The notes beneath the pieces are model-generated. The model was not told where the DNA came from. It searched no databases and saw only the letters and a list, made by a program, of their open reading frames with translations. The position numbers and the translations under genes were made by a program. Of a DNA stretch of 64,000 nt, positions 48,271-62,506 are shown in pieces (position 1 is the stretch's first letter; every line of letters begins with the position of its first letter). Origin of the DNA: Zea mays (taxonomy: Eukaryota; Streptophyta; Magnoliopsida; Poales; Poaceae). The stretch spans positions 194,301,439-194,365,438 of the forward strand of contig NC_050100.1 in assembly GCF_902167145.1 (NCBI RefSeq), given 5' to 3'.

Positions 48271-48485
48271 GAGGCGGCTGTGAACCCTTCGGGGGCCAGC
48301 CTTCGAACCCCTGATCAGTAATGGGCGCGGAGCCCGAGTAGCCTGAGGCGGCCGTGGAACCCTTCGGGGGGCCGGCCTTCGAACCTCTGACCAGTAGTGG
48401 GTGTAGGGCCCACGCGATCTGAGGCGGCTGTTGAACCCTTCGGGGGCCAGCCTTCGAACCTCTGATCAGTAGGGAGGCTCGGAGC
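48271..48485 (+). repeat. Tandem repeat, about three units of 74-76 bp
   Basis: Three imperfect units start with GAGGCGG at 48271, 48345 and 48421 and contain AACCCTTCGGGGG and CCTTCGAAC. They lie in the non-coding part of element D between the 3' LTR and the antisense gene. A role is unknown. Confidence 0.85.
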
Positions 48486-48821
48486 CTGGTTCCTTCACGG
48501 GGAAGGATCCCTTTTGGGGTATCCCCCTTTCCCGGTCCCTGTCGCAAGAGATAGAGAAAGAGGAAAAAGGGAAAAGGATACGAAACCGAACGACGCGGCG
48601 TACCTTTTTTGGCGCGGTTGTTTCGGTGAAGGCGAAGCGTCGCCCGCTGCTCCTGCCAGAAGCGCCGCCTGTCCAGCCGCGGAGTTAATGCGACGGGGCG
48701 AGTAGTTGGCGGGGCGGCCGTTGCGCGTGTGCGAGCCGTTCGAGGAACGGCCGTTTCGCTTCGCGTTTTTGAATCCCGCGTCCGGTCCGGGCGGAACGTT
48801 GGAGCCGTCCTCGCCTTGGTC

Positions 48822-48829
48822 TTTATATA
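48822..48829 (+). promoter_or_regulatory. TATA box for the antisense gene of element D
   Basis: TTTATATA lies about 140 bp upstream of the antisense ATG (48967) in the plus orientation, opposite to the retroelement's own transcription. The spacing fits a plant promoter with a leader of about 110 bases. Confidence 0.55.
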
Positions 48830-48966
48830 CCCAGGAGAGGGTCCGGTGACGGTTCTTTGCTCCGCTTCCTGCCTGCCTCTTAGGTTTTCGCGACCCGAGA
48901 GATCTAGCCAGAGAAGAGAGAACCACCCTTCCTGCCCTTCGCGCCGCCATCCCTTTTAGCTCGGTG

Positions 48967-51900
48967 ATGGCTGAGCGGGTGACCATCATTCCGCCGCGCG
49001 ATCCATGGCCCCTTTCCACGGTGACGGCGAGCGACCTGGAAGATCTGGTCGGCGAGGGTTTGCTCCGTCCCCTCACCGATAAGCAGCGACCGGAATGGAT
49101 TCCTCCCGCGGGTGGTGCCGCTCCGTCCCCACCGCCGGGGTACATCGTGAGCTTTGTCTCCTTCCACGAGCGGGGATTCGGCGTGCCGGCGGGCCGCTTC
49201 ATGCGGGCGATCCTGTACCACTATGGGGTGGAGTTGCATAACCTCACCCCTAACTCCATCTCGCAGGCCGCCATCTTCGTTGCGGTGTGTGAGGGGTACT
49301 TGGGGATCGCCCCCCATTGGGATTTGTGGACCCATTTCTTTTGCGCGGAGCTTTTCGCCTCGCCGACGGGGGAGAGGAAAGTTCGTGCAGCGGTGCGGGC
49401 CGGCGGCTGTACCCTTCTGCTGAGGCAGTCGCGGGCGTCGCTGTATATTCCTGCCACCCTCGCGTCCTCGAACAAGGGGTGGCAGCGCCGGTGGTTCTAC
49501 CTCCGGAACGACGACGAGTTGCTCCCGCCGTTCTCCCAGCGAGTAGTCACCGCTGCCACCGACGCCTGGCGCCACGGGACCCCGCACGAGAGGCAGAAGA
49601 ACCTCGAGCCACTTCTCCAGGCCCTGGAGGCGTTGCGGGAAGGGGGACTCACCGCTGCGGGAGTGATTGCCGCCATCCACCATCGGAGGGTGCTTCCCTT
49701 GGCGGAGCGGCGGCTATCGCTTTGGGAGATGACCCCGGAGGCCGACTAGGAGGGCTCGCAGATGTCCCCTGATCCTCTTCCCTTTGACGCCCTCAGATGG
49801 CGGGTGTCCACTGCGTTGGGGAAGCCGGACTCCCACGCCTTCTCCCAGCCTTTGATGCGCCCCGACCAGGGGTGCGTGACTCTGGTAAGTGTCCGCTTCT
49901 TCCTTCTTCATACACCCGGTTGCTCCGGGTTCTTACGATTGAGGTTTTTCCCTTCCTCTCCAGGAGGTGGGGTGGCACAAGCCTTCCCTGCCTCGGGTCC
50001 CGCAGGACGCGGTGGCTCGGGCAGCGCGGCGGGTCGCCGCGGAGGAGAGGAAGAAGAAGAAGGACGCGGAGAAGGCCCGGGCCCGCGAGCGAAGGCGGGC
50101 TCGAGACGCCTTGGAAAAGCGCCGTTGCCAGCAGGAGAGGGAGGGACTCCCGAGGGAGCCGTCGCCGGAAACGCCCGACGACGACGATGATGAAGATGAT
50201 GACGAGGAGGACGACGTGGCCGCTCGCCTTGGCCTCAGCCCCGGCTTGGGGTCTGGCTAGGAGCCGTCAAGCCAGCCCCCGAGCGAGCTGACGCCGTCAG
50301 TCCCCGAAGTCGGGGCGTCCGCGTCCCGGCCTGAGGGGCAAGGGCAACCCGAGAGGGCCCCTGACACCTCGGCTGGAGGGGCCGAGGTGACCCCGGAGGA
50401 CCAGGCTAGGGCGTCTGCTCCCCGGGAGCCGCCGCTCGCGCCGGCAGCGCAGAGAGGTGGCCCTCGGGCTATCGTTACAGTGCCTGGGCAATCCGCCCCC
50501 CGGGCGTCCGAAGCGAGGGTGGTGCCGAAGTTGCCAGCGAAGCGGGCCTCGGCGGCGGTTCCGGGGGCCGGGATCCAAGAGACTTCCCCCCAGGCACGGT
50601 GGATCATGGCCCGGAGCGGGTAAGTATCTCGGAGTGTCTTCGTCTTGGCCTTCCATTCATAGGTTCTGGCCGTGATTTTTCTTTTCTCCTCAGCAAGCGA
50701 AGCCATGGCCTGACCGACCTGGCACCCCGGAAGGTACTTAAGACGACGTCGGCTGGTGCGGCCAGCACCGCTTCGGGCCTTGCCGTTCAACCGACCCTCT
50801 CGCACGGCGTTCCACCTCAGGGGGCTCAGACGACGCCGGTCATCGTGGAGCAGGTTCCCGAGGCCGGCTCCTCTGCCGAGGCGGCCATTGTGATAGGAGA
50901 GGCGGCTGACGCCGACGTGGTCCTGAGCCCACCGGTCGTGCCGGCCATGCCGGCGCCTGTCGCTACCGAAGTCGCCGCCGTCCCGGTCGAGGAGCGACCG
51001 GTTGCTGCCGACGCCGAGACGACTGATATGTCGGCGCCCGGTGCCTCGGAAGAGGCGGGCGGGGAGGCACGATTCGTCCTGCCGGGTGGCGGCCTCGTCG
51101 CTGTGAGGCAGAGCCCTGAGGTCCGGCGCCAGTTGCTTCGGTTCCGGACCCGTGAGGCCTCGGACCCCGTCTTCGTTCTCGACGATGAACGGGAGGACCA
51201 GTCCCGGGACGAGCTCCGCGAGCGTGCCGAAGCAACGGTGGGGTCGCTTCGGTCGTTGCTGGAGGTTTTCTGCGGGGACGTTCCCAAAATCCTCCAGGTA
51301 ACGGTTTCGGGCATACCTTTGTTTTTCTTCTGTGACCGAGACGTTCTTCGTGACGCCCCGTTTCCTTCCCTCAGGATCTGTCGGGTCGGAGCGCCGCCAA
51401 GTCGTCGTTCATCCGCCGTGAAGCCGATGTCTGGGGCTCGCTGCGGTCCCTGAGGACCTCGCTTGCCAGGGCCACTGCACGCCTTTCTCAGCAGGGTGCC
51501 GAGGTAGCGGACCTCCAGTTGCTCTGCGCTGACCTGAGAGCCGAGGCGGCAGCAGCGCGCACGGAGGTGGCCGCGGCGCGCGCAGAGGTGCAACAGCAGC
51601 GGTTGGAGCTCGTCCAGGTCGTCGAGGAGCGGGACCGATCTCGAGGCCGGGCTGCCGAGGCCGAAAGCCGGGCCGACGCCCTCGCGGCCGACTTAGCCGC
51701 GGCCCAGGCCGCGACCTCGGAGCAGCGTGCCCGAGCCGGGGGTATGCCTTGACCATCCTTGGTTCTTGTTCTTGTTTGTTTCCTCTGCTTGTGTTTGAGA
51801 TTTTTCTTCTGGTTGTTCGCAGAGCTTGAGTCCGCCCTCGATGAGTCCGCCAAGGCGCTTGCCGAGGCGCTTGCCGGGGCGGCCGAGCAGAGGGAAACCG

Positions 51901-52313
51901 ACCTCACGGCCATGTCCGAAGCCATCTCGGACGTTTATCGGATCCTTGGCTCCGGCGACGTCCCCTCAGGAAGCTCCCCTCAAAGCCGCCTTCAAGCCTT
52001 GGGTGATCACGCGCGCGGCAGGCTCCGCGAGGCGCTACACCACGGCGTCAGGCGGGCCTTCGCCGTGCTTGCTTCCCACTACGTTGTGGACCTGGAGCGG
52101 GTCAGCGAGGGGTATTGTCTTCCTGACGAAGACGAAGCTGCTCTGGCGGAAATCCAGCGGCTCGACGCGGTCGCCGCGGGTCCGAGCGCAGTGCTGGCGA
52201 CCACCTTTGAGGCGGAAATCCTCCCCCCTGCGCCGTCGCTGGAAGCCGAGATGGTCCTCACCGAAGGCGGAGACGGAGCTGGAGGCGCGGCTCCTTCCCA
52301 AGGCGACGCCTAA
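48967..52313 (+). pseudogene. Antisense spliced gene of element D (Tat additional ORF), two stops
   Basis: This is a five-exon gene on the strand opposite to gag. Exons inferred from clean GT-AG borders are 48967-49884, 49964-50619, 50694-51297, 51375-51741 and 51823-52313, ending TAA. All junctions keep frame. Exon 1 encodes a folded-looking domain (about 260 aa, with GFGVPAGRFMRAILYHYGVELHNL) resembling proteins annotated in grasses as putative gypsy-type transposon domain. Exon 2 is very basic, then acidic (runs of D/E). Exons 4-5 are Ala/Glu/Arg-rich coiled coil. In-frame TAGs at 49747-49749 and 50258-50260 interrupt this copy. Function is unknown, and envelope or regulatory roles suggested for such ORFs are unproven. 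A plus-strand TATA box lies upstream. Confidence 0.7.
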
Positions 52314-53082
52314 CACTTGTCGGATCAGTTTCTGTTGGATGTGCGCGCGTCCTCCTGTGGCCGCCGAGGCCTGAACACTTTGCTTTTATTGCATGAAGTC
52401 GTACTCTTCCTTTTATTTTTGCGTATCCGACTTTGTTCGTCAATAACAGGGTGGCTTCTCGAGTAGGGGTCATTTTTCGTGGCGGGTGACGAGTGGAGGT
52501 GTCCTTAACCCGGAGGCATATGAATCCCTCGGCTCAGTCGGCCTAGCCACTGACATGCACCCATGTTTGCTCCTTGGGGCCCTGCTTCTGATATAGCCGG
52601 GAGAACGCAAAAAAGCCCTTTTAATCGAAAATTTTGGATGCGGAGAGGTACACCCAGTCTTGACGCAGAGAGGTTCCCCCTTTTTAGCCCCCGAGGGAGG
52701 GTCGGGTTCTGCTGAGGCGAGGCCGACCCTTCCTCGATGACTGAGACTTGTGCGGGAGCGAGGTGTACGAACAGCTTGAAAACGTCTTAAGGGTAGAAGC
52801 GACGTAGCTGTCGGACGTTCCAAGTGTTGCTGTAGACCCCGCCTTGACCGCCGGCCAGCTTGTGCGTTCCGGGCATCAGAACGTCGGCGATGACAAGTGG
52901 CCTTTCCCGGGGGGGGGCGCAGCCCCCGGGTGTCATCCGCGTAGAGGCTATTTGACGGGTCGGGCTCCTGCCCGAATATCCAGCGAGTGCTCGGCGACAT
53001 CCCTCGGCACGCCGGGCATGTCCGAAGGACTCCACGCGAAAACGTCGGCGTTCGCGCGGAGAAAGTTGACGAGCACTGCTTC
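52314..53082 (-). other. Element D truncated pol remnant and deletion junction
   Basis: On minus, the protease ORF stops at a TAA (about 53083) but the frame continues with an RT-leader segment (EAVLVNFLRANADVFAWSPSDMPG, in part) down to about 52930. It then switches to unrelated sequence. The rest of RT, RNase H and integrase is absent, so an internal deletion made this element non-autonomous. The 52314-52480 part is the 3' flank of the antisense gene. Confidence 0.65.
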
Positions 53083-54177
53083 TTATTTGGGGTCGAGCTT
53101 GGAACCGATCCGGATCTGCTTAGAGGCGTCGCCACTGGGGTCGAGGGGGACGGTCTTAGCCGTCTCCACTGGCTCGAAGTTGCCGGCATGGCGCTTCACG
53201 TCTGGCACCTCTTTGGAGAGGCTCTCCAGGTCGGCGATGAGGGCCTCGGACTCGGCGAGGGCCTCGGCGTACTCCACGCACTCCACGTCGCATTCGAACG
53301 CGTGTTTGTACGTGGGGCCGACAGTGATGACCCCGTTGGGGCCCGACATCTTGAGCTTTAGGTAGGTGTAGTTGGGGACGGCCATGAACTTCGCGTAGCA
53401 TGGCCTCCCCAGCACCGCGTGGTAGGTTCCTCGGAACCCGACCACCTCGAACGTCAGAGTCTCCCTTCGGAAGTTGGAGGGTGTTCCGAAACAGATAGGG
53501 AGGTCGAGTCGTCCGAGGGGCTGGACGCGCTTCCCGGGAATGATCCCGTGGAAGGGCGCAGCGCCTGCTCGGACGGAGGACAGATCGACGCGCAGGAGCC
53601 TGAGGGTCTCGGCGTAGATGATGTTGAGGCTGCTGCCCCCGTCCATAAGGACCTTGGTGAGCCTGACGTCACCGATGACAGGGTCGACGACGAGCGGGTA
53701 TTTCCCCGGGCTCGGCACGTGGTCGGGGTGATCAGCTTGGTCGAAGGTGATGGGCTTGTCGGACCAGTCTAAGTAGGCTGGCGCCGCCACCTTCACCGAG
53801 CAGACCTCCCGGCGCTCTTGCTTGCGATGCCGAGCCGAGGCATTCGCCGCGTGCCCGCCGTAGATCATGAAGCAGTCGCGGACCTCGGGGAACTCTCCTG
53901 CTTGGTGATCTTCCTTCTTGTCGTCGTCGCGGGCCCTGCCACCCTCCGCGGGTGGCCCGGCCCTGTGGAAGTGGCGCCGAAGCATGACGCACTCCTCAAG
54001 GGTGTGCTTGACGGGCCCCTGATGATAGGGGCACGGCTCCTTGAGCATCTTGTCAAAGAGGTTGGCACCTCCGGGGGCTTTCGAGGGTTCTTGTACTCGG
54101 CGGCGGCGACAAGGTCCGCGTCGGCGGCGTCGCGTTTCGCTTGCGACTTCTTCTTGCCTTTCTTCTTGGCGCCGCAC
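53083..54177 (-). pseudogene. Element D gag C-terminus and aspartic protease
   Basis: This minus-strand ORF, one frame away from the main gag ORF, encodes the gag C-terminal Cys/His segment (CPYHQGPVKHTLEEC) and then a retropepsin-type aspartic protease with LMDGGSSLNIIY at about 53600-53650 (active site DGG in place of DSG or DTG) and AVLGRPCY further on. It normally follows gag in one frame. Here a one-base shift near 54070-54080 separates them. It ends at a stop where the family continues into RT. Confidence 0.8.
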
Positions 54178-56294
54178 GGAGTAGACGCCTCGGGAGCATC
54201 TTCCGACGGGCGGCCCTGGGGCTGCTTGTCCTTTCGGAAGATAGCCTCGACCGCCTCCTGGCCAGAGGCGAACTTGGTGGCGATGTCCATCAGCTCGCTC
54301 ACCCTGGTGGGGGTCTTGCGACCCAACTTGCTCACCAGGTCGCGGCAGGTGGTACCGGCAAGGAACGCGCCGATGACATCTGAGTCGGTGATGTTGGGCA
54401 GCTCGGTGCGCTGCTTCGAGAATCGTCGGATGTAGTCCCGAAGAGACTCTCCCGGCTGCTGTCGGCAGCTTCGGAGGTCCCAGGAATTCCCAGGGCGCAC
54501 ATACGTGCCCTGGAAATTTCCGGCGAAGGCTTGGACCAGGTCATCCCAGTTGGAGATCTGCCCCGGGGGCAGGTGCTCCAACCAGGCGCGAGCGGTGTCG
54601 GAGAGGAACAGGGGGAGGTTGCGGATGATGAGGTTGTCGTCGTCTGTTCCACCCAGTTGGCAGGCCAGGCGGTAGTCCGCGAGCCACAATTCCGGCCTCG
54701 TTTCCCCCGAGTACTTTGTGATAGTAGTCGGGGGTCGGAACCGGGTCGGGAACGGTGCCCGCCGGATGGCCCGGCTGAAGACCTGCGGACCGGGTGGTTC
54801 GGGTGAGGGACTCCGATCCTCCCCGCTGTCGTAGCGTCCCCCACGCCTGGGGTGATAGCCTCGGCGCACCCTCTCGTCGAGGTGGGCTCGACGGTCGCGG
54901 TGATGGCGCTCATTGCCGAGGTGGCCCGGGGCCGCAGGCGCGGTGTTGCGCGTGCGCCCGGTGTAGACCGAGGCTTCCCGCATGAATCGGGAGGTCGCGG
55001 CATGAGGTTCCGAGGGATACCCTTGCCTTCGGGAGGCAGTGCTCTCGGCCCGTCGGACCGCGGCGCCTTCCAGGAGATTTTTGAGTTCTTCTTGGATTCG
55101 CCGACCCTCGGTGGTGAATGGCTCCGGCATCGTGCGGAGGAGCATCGCTGCTGCGGCCAGGTTCTGACCGACCCCACCGGATGCAGGTGGTGGCCTGACC
55201 CTGACGACATCGGCGACGCGGTGCTGGAGACCCTGGGGCAGGTGACGTATTTCTCCGGCCGGGGGTTGGCCCGCCCATGCCTGCCCGACGTCCCGGCGGA
55301 TCGGCTCAAGCGCTCCTGCTCCCTCGTCGATCCTGGCCTGCGCCCCGCGGACTTGCTCAAGCATTGGGTCGTAACCCCCCGCCGGAACGGGGACCACAGC
55401 TAGCTCCCGCGGGATGTCAGCGCGAGGCACCGGCCCAGGGGGAGCACCGTCCTCCGGCATGCCGAGATGATTGCCTTCGGAGGAACCCCCTAGATCGACG
55501 TGGAAACATTCGCGGCTTGGGCCACAGTCCTCGTCGTCGAGGATGCGGCTGCCGTCGGAACAGTCGGAGAGGCAGTAGTCACATGCGGTCATGAAGTTCC
55601 GCATGGCACTGGGGTTGCCAAATCCAGAGAAATCCCAACAGATATCGGGGTCGTCATCTTCCTCGGACCCAGAGGGCCCGTAGGTCGAGACGTCCGTCAG
55701 CCGGTCCCAAGGCGACCGCAAGCGAAACCCCAGAGGGTTTGTACTCGCCTTTACAAGGGCGCCCGCCAAAGCGAGATTGCTAGGCGGGTTGAAGCGGAGT
55801 ACAAATGACGTAGGATGGGAATCGGTCGGTACCTTTTGGTCGTCGAGCGGCGATGGAGTCACGTCGAGGACTGACTGCATCGTTGCCTCAGGTACGAGGG
55901 CGACATCCTGCAAGCTTTTCGCAAGCGCGCTGGCGTCGTCTACTTGCTCGGGATTGGCGTGTCGCGGGGAGACGGCGCTCGCCTTCGTCTCAAACGCGAG
56001 GTCGACGCCCAACGCGCCCCCCGTTGGGGTGCTAGGGACGTCGACTCGCTCGACAGCCGACGAGGCGCGACCTCCTGCTTGGCCTTGGTTGCCCCGCCTC
56101 CTCCTCCGTTGGCGGGGGAGAGGACGGGGCGAGCTCGAATGTTGTTCTTCCGCCACGCGGGGAAGACGTCGTCGATTCCGCCGCCGGCGGGCGGGCTGTC
56201 GGCCGCCATTGTCGTTGTCGCGCGGCGGTGGAAGGAGTATCATGTCGTAGCTGCCGTCGAGGGACATGAACTCAAGACTCCCGAAACGGAGCAC
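53865..56294 (-). CDS. gag: Element D gag
   Basis: This is a large gypsy-type Gag on minus, downstream of the 5' LTR and PBS. The N-terminal half is low-complexity (Arg/Pro/Ser). The retrotransposon gag domain lies in the C-terminal part, about residues 530-690: PFPTRFRPPTTITKYSGETRPE, WLADYRLACQLGG, then AWLEHLPPGQI, FQGTYVRPGNSWDL and ESLRDYIRRFS. A basic tail (KKKGKKK) follows. The true frame ends near 54075 at a frameshift. Residues after that are out of frame with the family and are not real Gag. Gag likely supports particle formation if supplied with pol in trans. Confidence 0.8.
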   Translation of the reverse strand: MLRFGSLEFMSLDGSYDMILLPPPRDNDNGGRQPARRRRNRRRLPRVAEEQHSSSPRPLPRQRRRRRGNQGQAGGRASSAVERVDVPSTPTGGALGVDLAFETKASAVSPRHANPEQVDDASALAKSLQDVALVPEATMQSVLDVTPSPLDDQKVPTDSHPTSFVLRFNPPSNLALAGALVKASTNPLGFRLRSPWDRLTDVSTYGPSGSEEDDDPDICWDFSGFGNPSAMRNFMTACDYCLSDCSDGSRILDDEDCGPSRECFHVDLGGSSEGNHLGMPEDGAPPGPVPRADIPRELAVVPVPAGGYDPMLEQVRGAQARIDEGAGALEPIRRDVGQAWAGQPPAGEIRHLPQGLQHRVADVVRVRPPPASGGVGQNLAAAAMLLRTMPEPFTTEGRRIQEELKNLLEGAAVRRAESTASRRQGYPSEPHAATSRFMREASVYTGRTRNTAPAAPGHLGNERHHRDRRAHLDERVRRGYHPRRGGRYDSGEDRSPSPEPPGPQVFSRAIRRAPFPTRFRPPTTITKYSGETRPELWLADYRLACQLGGTDDDNLIIRNLPLFLSDTARAWLEHLPPGQISNWDDLVQAFAGNFQGTYVRPGNSWDLRSCRQQPGESLRDYIRRFSKQRTELPNITDSDVIGAFLAGTTCRDLVSKLGRKTPTRVSELMDIATKFASGQEAVEAIFRKDKQPQGRPSEDAPEASTPCGAKKKGKKKSQAKRDAADADLVAAAEYKNPRKPPEVPTSLTRCSRSRAPIIRGPSSTPLRSASCFGATSTGPGHPRRVAGPATTTRRKITKQESSPRSATAS

Positions 56295-56390
56295 CGTCCC
56301 GGGTTGGAGAGGTTATTGGAGACTGCCCATCTGGAGCTTGACGGGAAGCTGTTCGTCAACACGCAGCAGGCCCCTACCTGGCGCGCCAAC

Positions 56391-57732
56391 TGTCGGCGTT
56401 TCGAGACCGGGGGGTCCCTCAGGCCGACGAGTGAGTGCCGCGTGCCCCAGCCCAGATGGGTCGAGCGCGTGGGCGAGCGCGAAGGGGGGAAAAGAACGAG
56501 GCGGCCGGAGACCGGCGCGAGAGAGGTGGGAATCCCGCGGCCTTCGTGTTCGTCCCGCGCCCAGGTCGGGTGCGCTTGCAGTAGGGGGTTACAAGCGTCC
56601 ACGCGGGTGAGGGAAGCGAGCGGCCCCAAGAGAGCGCCTGTCCCGTCCTCGTCCCGCGCGGCCAACCTTCTCTAAGAGGGCCCTGGTCCTTCCTTTTATA
56701 GACGCAAGGAGAGGATCCAGGTGTACAATGGGGGTGTAGCAGAGTGCTACGTGTCTAGCGAGGGAGAGCTAGTGCCCTGAGTACATGCCAATGTGGCAGC
56801 CGGAGAGATCCTGGAACCCAACTAGTGTGATGTCGTGGCCGTCGGAGGAGTGGCGGAGCCTGGCAGAGGGACAGCTGTCGGAGCGGTTGTGTCCTCGCTG
56901 ACGTCCTCCTGCTTCCGTAAGAGAGCTGAGAGCCGCCATCGTCACAGGCCATGCGGGGCGCCATCATTACCTATCTGGTGGAGACAGCCAGATGGGACAC
57001 CGGTCTTGTTCTCTGCGGCCCGAGTCAGCTCGGGGTAGGGTGATGATGGCGCTCCCTGTTGACGTGGCTGGCCTGCGCCCTAGGTTGGGCGACGTGGAGG
57101 CTCCTCCGAAGCCGAGGTCGAGTCTGTCTTCCATGGCCGAGGCCGAGTCCGAGCCCCTGGGTCGGGCGAGGCGGAGGTCGTCGGCAGAGGCCAGAACGGT
57201 GTCCGAGCCCTGGGGTCGGGCGGAGCGGAGTTCGCCGTCTTCTGGGTCTTAGCCCGAGTCCGAGCCCTGGGTTAGGCGGAGCGGAGTTCGCCGTCTTCCG
57301 GGGCTGAGCCCGAGTCCGAGCCCTGGGTCGGGCGGAGCGGAGTTCGCCGTCTTCCGGGGCTGAGCCCGAGTCCGAGCCCTGGGTCGGGCGGAGCTTCCTA
57401 TGGTGCCTTTGGCAGGGCCTTTGCGTTAAATGCTCCTGCAACTTGGTCGGTCGGTGCGGCGATTTAGTCAGGGTTGCTTCTTAGCGAAGGCAGGGCCTCG
57501 AGCGAGCCGAAGGTGTGTCCGCCGTTGGAGGGGGGCCTCGGGCGAGACGGAAATCCTCCGGGGTCGGCTGCCCTTGTCCGAGGCTAGGCTCGGGCGAGGC
57601 GTGATCGAGTCGCTCGAATGGACTGATCCCTGACTTAATCGCACCCATTAGGCCTTTGTAGCTTTATGCTGATGGGGGTTACCAGCTGAGAATTAAGAGT
57701 CTTGAAGGTACCCCTAATTATGGTCCCCGACA
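56391..57732 (-). mobile_element. Element D 5' LTR
   Basis: This 1342 bp LTR reads on minus from TGTCGGGGACC (57732) to CGCCGACA (56391). The TATA box TATAAAAG is on minus at 56700-56693, giving transcripts towards gag at 56294. About 13 substitutions distinguish it from the 3' LTR. Confidence 0.93.
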
Positions 57733-57925
57733 GTGCACGAAGCACGTGGAGATCGACCTGCACTTCGTCCGCGAACTTGTCGCTGCAGGTGACGTTCAGG
57801 TTCTCAGCGTCCCCATCACGCTGCAGTTCACTGACATCTCCACCAAGGGGTTACCGTCGAGTGTATTACTAGACTTTCAATTCAATTTCAATATCTGTAT
57901 AGGATAGAGTTACGACTACGGGTGG
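57733..57925 (+). pseudogene. Element E RNase H C-terminus after the D insertion
   Basis: The copia RNase H tail resumes with TKHVEIDLHFVRE and LQFTDISTKGLP, completing the region cut at 46193. A short non-coding stretch then leads to the 3' LTR at 57926. The codon at the join is disturbed. Confidence 0.8.
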
Positions 57926-58061
57926 TGTTAGAATCCCGTTTAGGGTTTGGGGTTCTCCCTGTGTAATTACTCTCCCACCCGTGTAATGGGTCAAACCTAG
58001 TTAACTCAAGTCTATTAATACAACATCCAACCATAAGATAGGTTAGGGTTTCATTGCAACT
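57926..58061 (+). mobile_element. Element E 3' LTR
   Basis: The 136 bp LTR begins TGTTAGAATCC, ends GCAACT and is followed by TSD CATAA (58062-58066). It pairs with 41556-41695. Confidence 0.88.
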
Positions 58062-58592
58062 CATAAGTCATAAAAAAACCTAACTATCCACTTTCAGAAT
58101 CTTTGTTGTTTCATACAGTGACACGCCTCCCCAAATGACTTCAGTGTCCGTTATTTCTATATAATAATCTAGAAAAATGAACAAAAAATTTTAGTTTTAT
58201 TGTAGCCTTTTTTTTTGAAAAAAAATGTTACATGTTTCCTTAGTGCCTTCAGAAGGCCTTGTTCAAAGGACAATAACTAAGGAATGGAATAGCCTGAGTG
58301 GGGGGGGGGGGGGGGGGTGTTTAAGGATGATGGTTGTCGGAATGTGGCGATTGTTCAAGAAGAGCACAAACTAGAAAGATAATAATCCATTATTATTAAA
58401 TATCTTTTGGTGCGATAAATAGACAGACACGTATAAAACGAGTAAACGACACTACAGACGTTTTGGTGTACAGAAGGGACAATTACATATTCATCGATCA
58501 GTATGAACGACAATTGACCACTAGCAACTGTGTGTTGGGTGTGGGTGCAAATTCTGTTGGCTCGATTGTTCACGCACTCTCCGCCGTCTGCT
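58062..58592. other. 3' flank of the aldehyde dehydrogenase gene
   Basis: No gene seen. The region contains an 18-base G run at 58300-58317 and A/T-rich sequence. The part next to 58592 is probably the 3' untranslated region of the gene on minus. Confidence 0.5.
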
Positions 58593-62370
<3,778 letters not shown>

Positions 62371-62492
62371 GCCTCTCGAGTCTCGATCGAGCTTGCTGCT
62401 GGTCTCTATCTGCGTATGTACGTGCAGCAGTGTGTTGTGCTGTAACGTTGTAGTCTCGAGCCTGGGCTGTGGTTGCCGCCGGTGCACGCGAA

Positions 62493-62506
62493 CACGTGCT
62501 ATATAG
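62493..62506 (-). promoter_or_regulatory. Probable ALDH core promoter (TATA box next to a G-box)
   Basis: On minus, CTATATAG (62506-62499) lies about 130 bp upstream of the ALDH ATG and is followed at once by CACGTG (62498-62493), a G-box/ABRE core. The spacing fits a TATA box with a leader near 100 bases. The G-box could link the gene to abscisic acid or stress signalling. Confidence 0.5.

Larger units (their letters stand above)
46194..57732 (-). mobile_element. Element D, non-autonomous Tat-type gypsy retrotransposon
   Basis: D is an 11.5 kb element on the minus strand with two 1342 bp LTRs, a PBS-like start GTTGGCGCGCCAGG next to the 5' LTR (56390 downwards), gag and protease. It lacks RT, RNase H and integrase, since pol ends soon after an RT N-terminal segment near 52925. 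Between protease and the 3' LTR it carries a spliced gene on the opposite strand (48967-52313), as known for additional ORFs of the Tat lineage (for example Grande). No intact 5 bp TSD flanks it: TCAGC is on the left and GTGCA on the right. Confidence 0.88.
41556..58061 (+). mobile_element. Element E, old short-LTR copia retrotransposon, split by element D
   Basis: E is a copia element of about 5.0 kb (without the nested D) with 140 and 136 bp LTRs and perfect TSD CATAA (41551-41555 and 58062-58066). Its RNase H region is interrupted by gypsy element D at 46194-57732. It lies between the glutaredoxin and aldehyde dehydrogenase genes. Copia identity is shown by UBN2-type gag, integrase before RT, and QAPRAW and YVDD motifs. 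Confidence 0.9.

Noticed and set aside
52470..53189. Minus-strand 239-codon ORF as a gene
   Set aside because: It is out of frame with protease and crosses the pol deletion junction. Composition is that of a shadow frame.
58300..58317. G-run as a functional G-quadruplex
   Set aside because: A homopolymer of 18 G is more simply slippage or a sequencing artefact. No supporting context.
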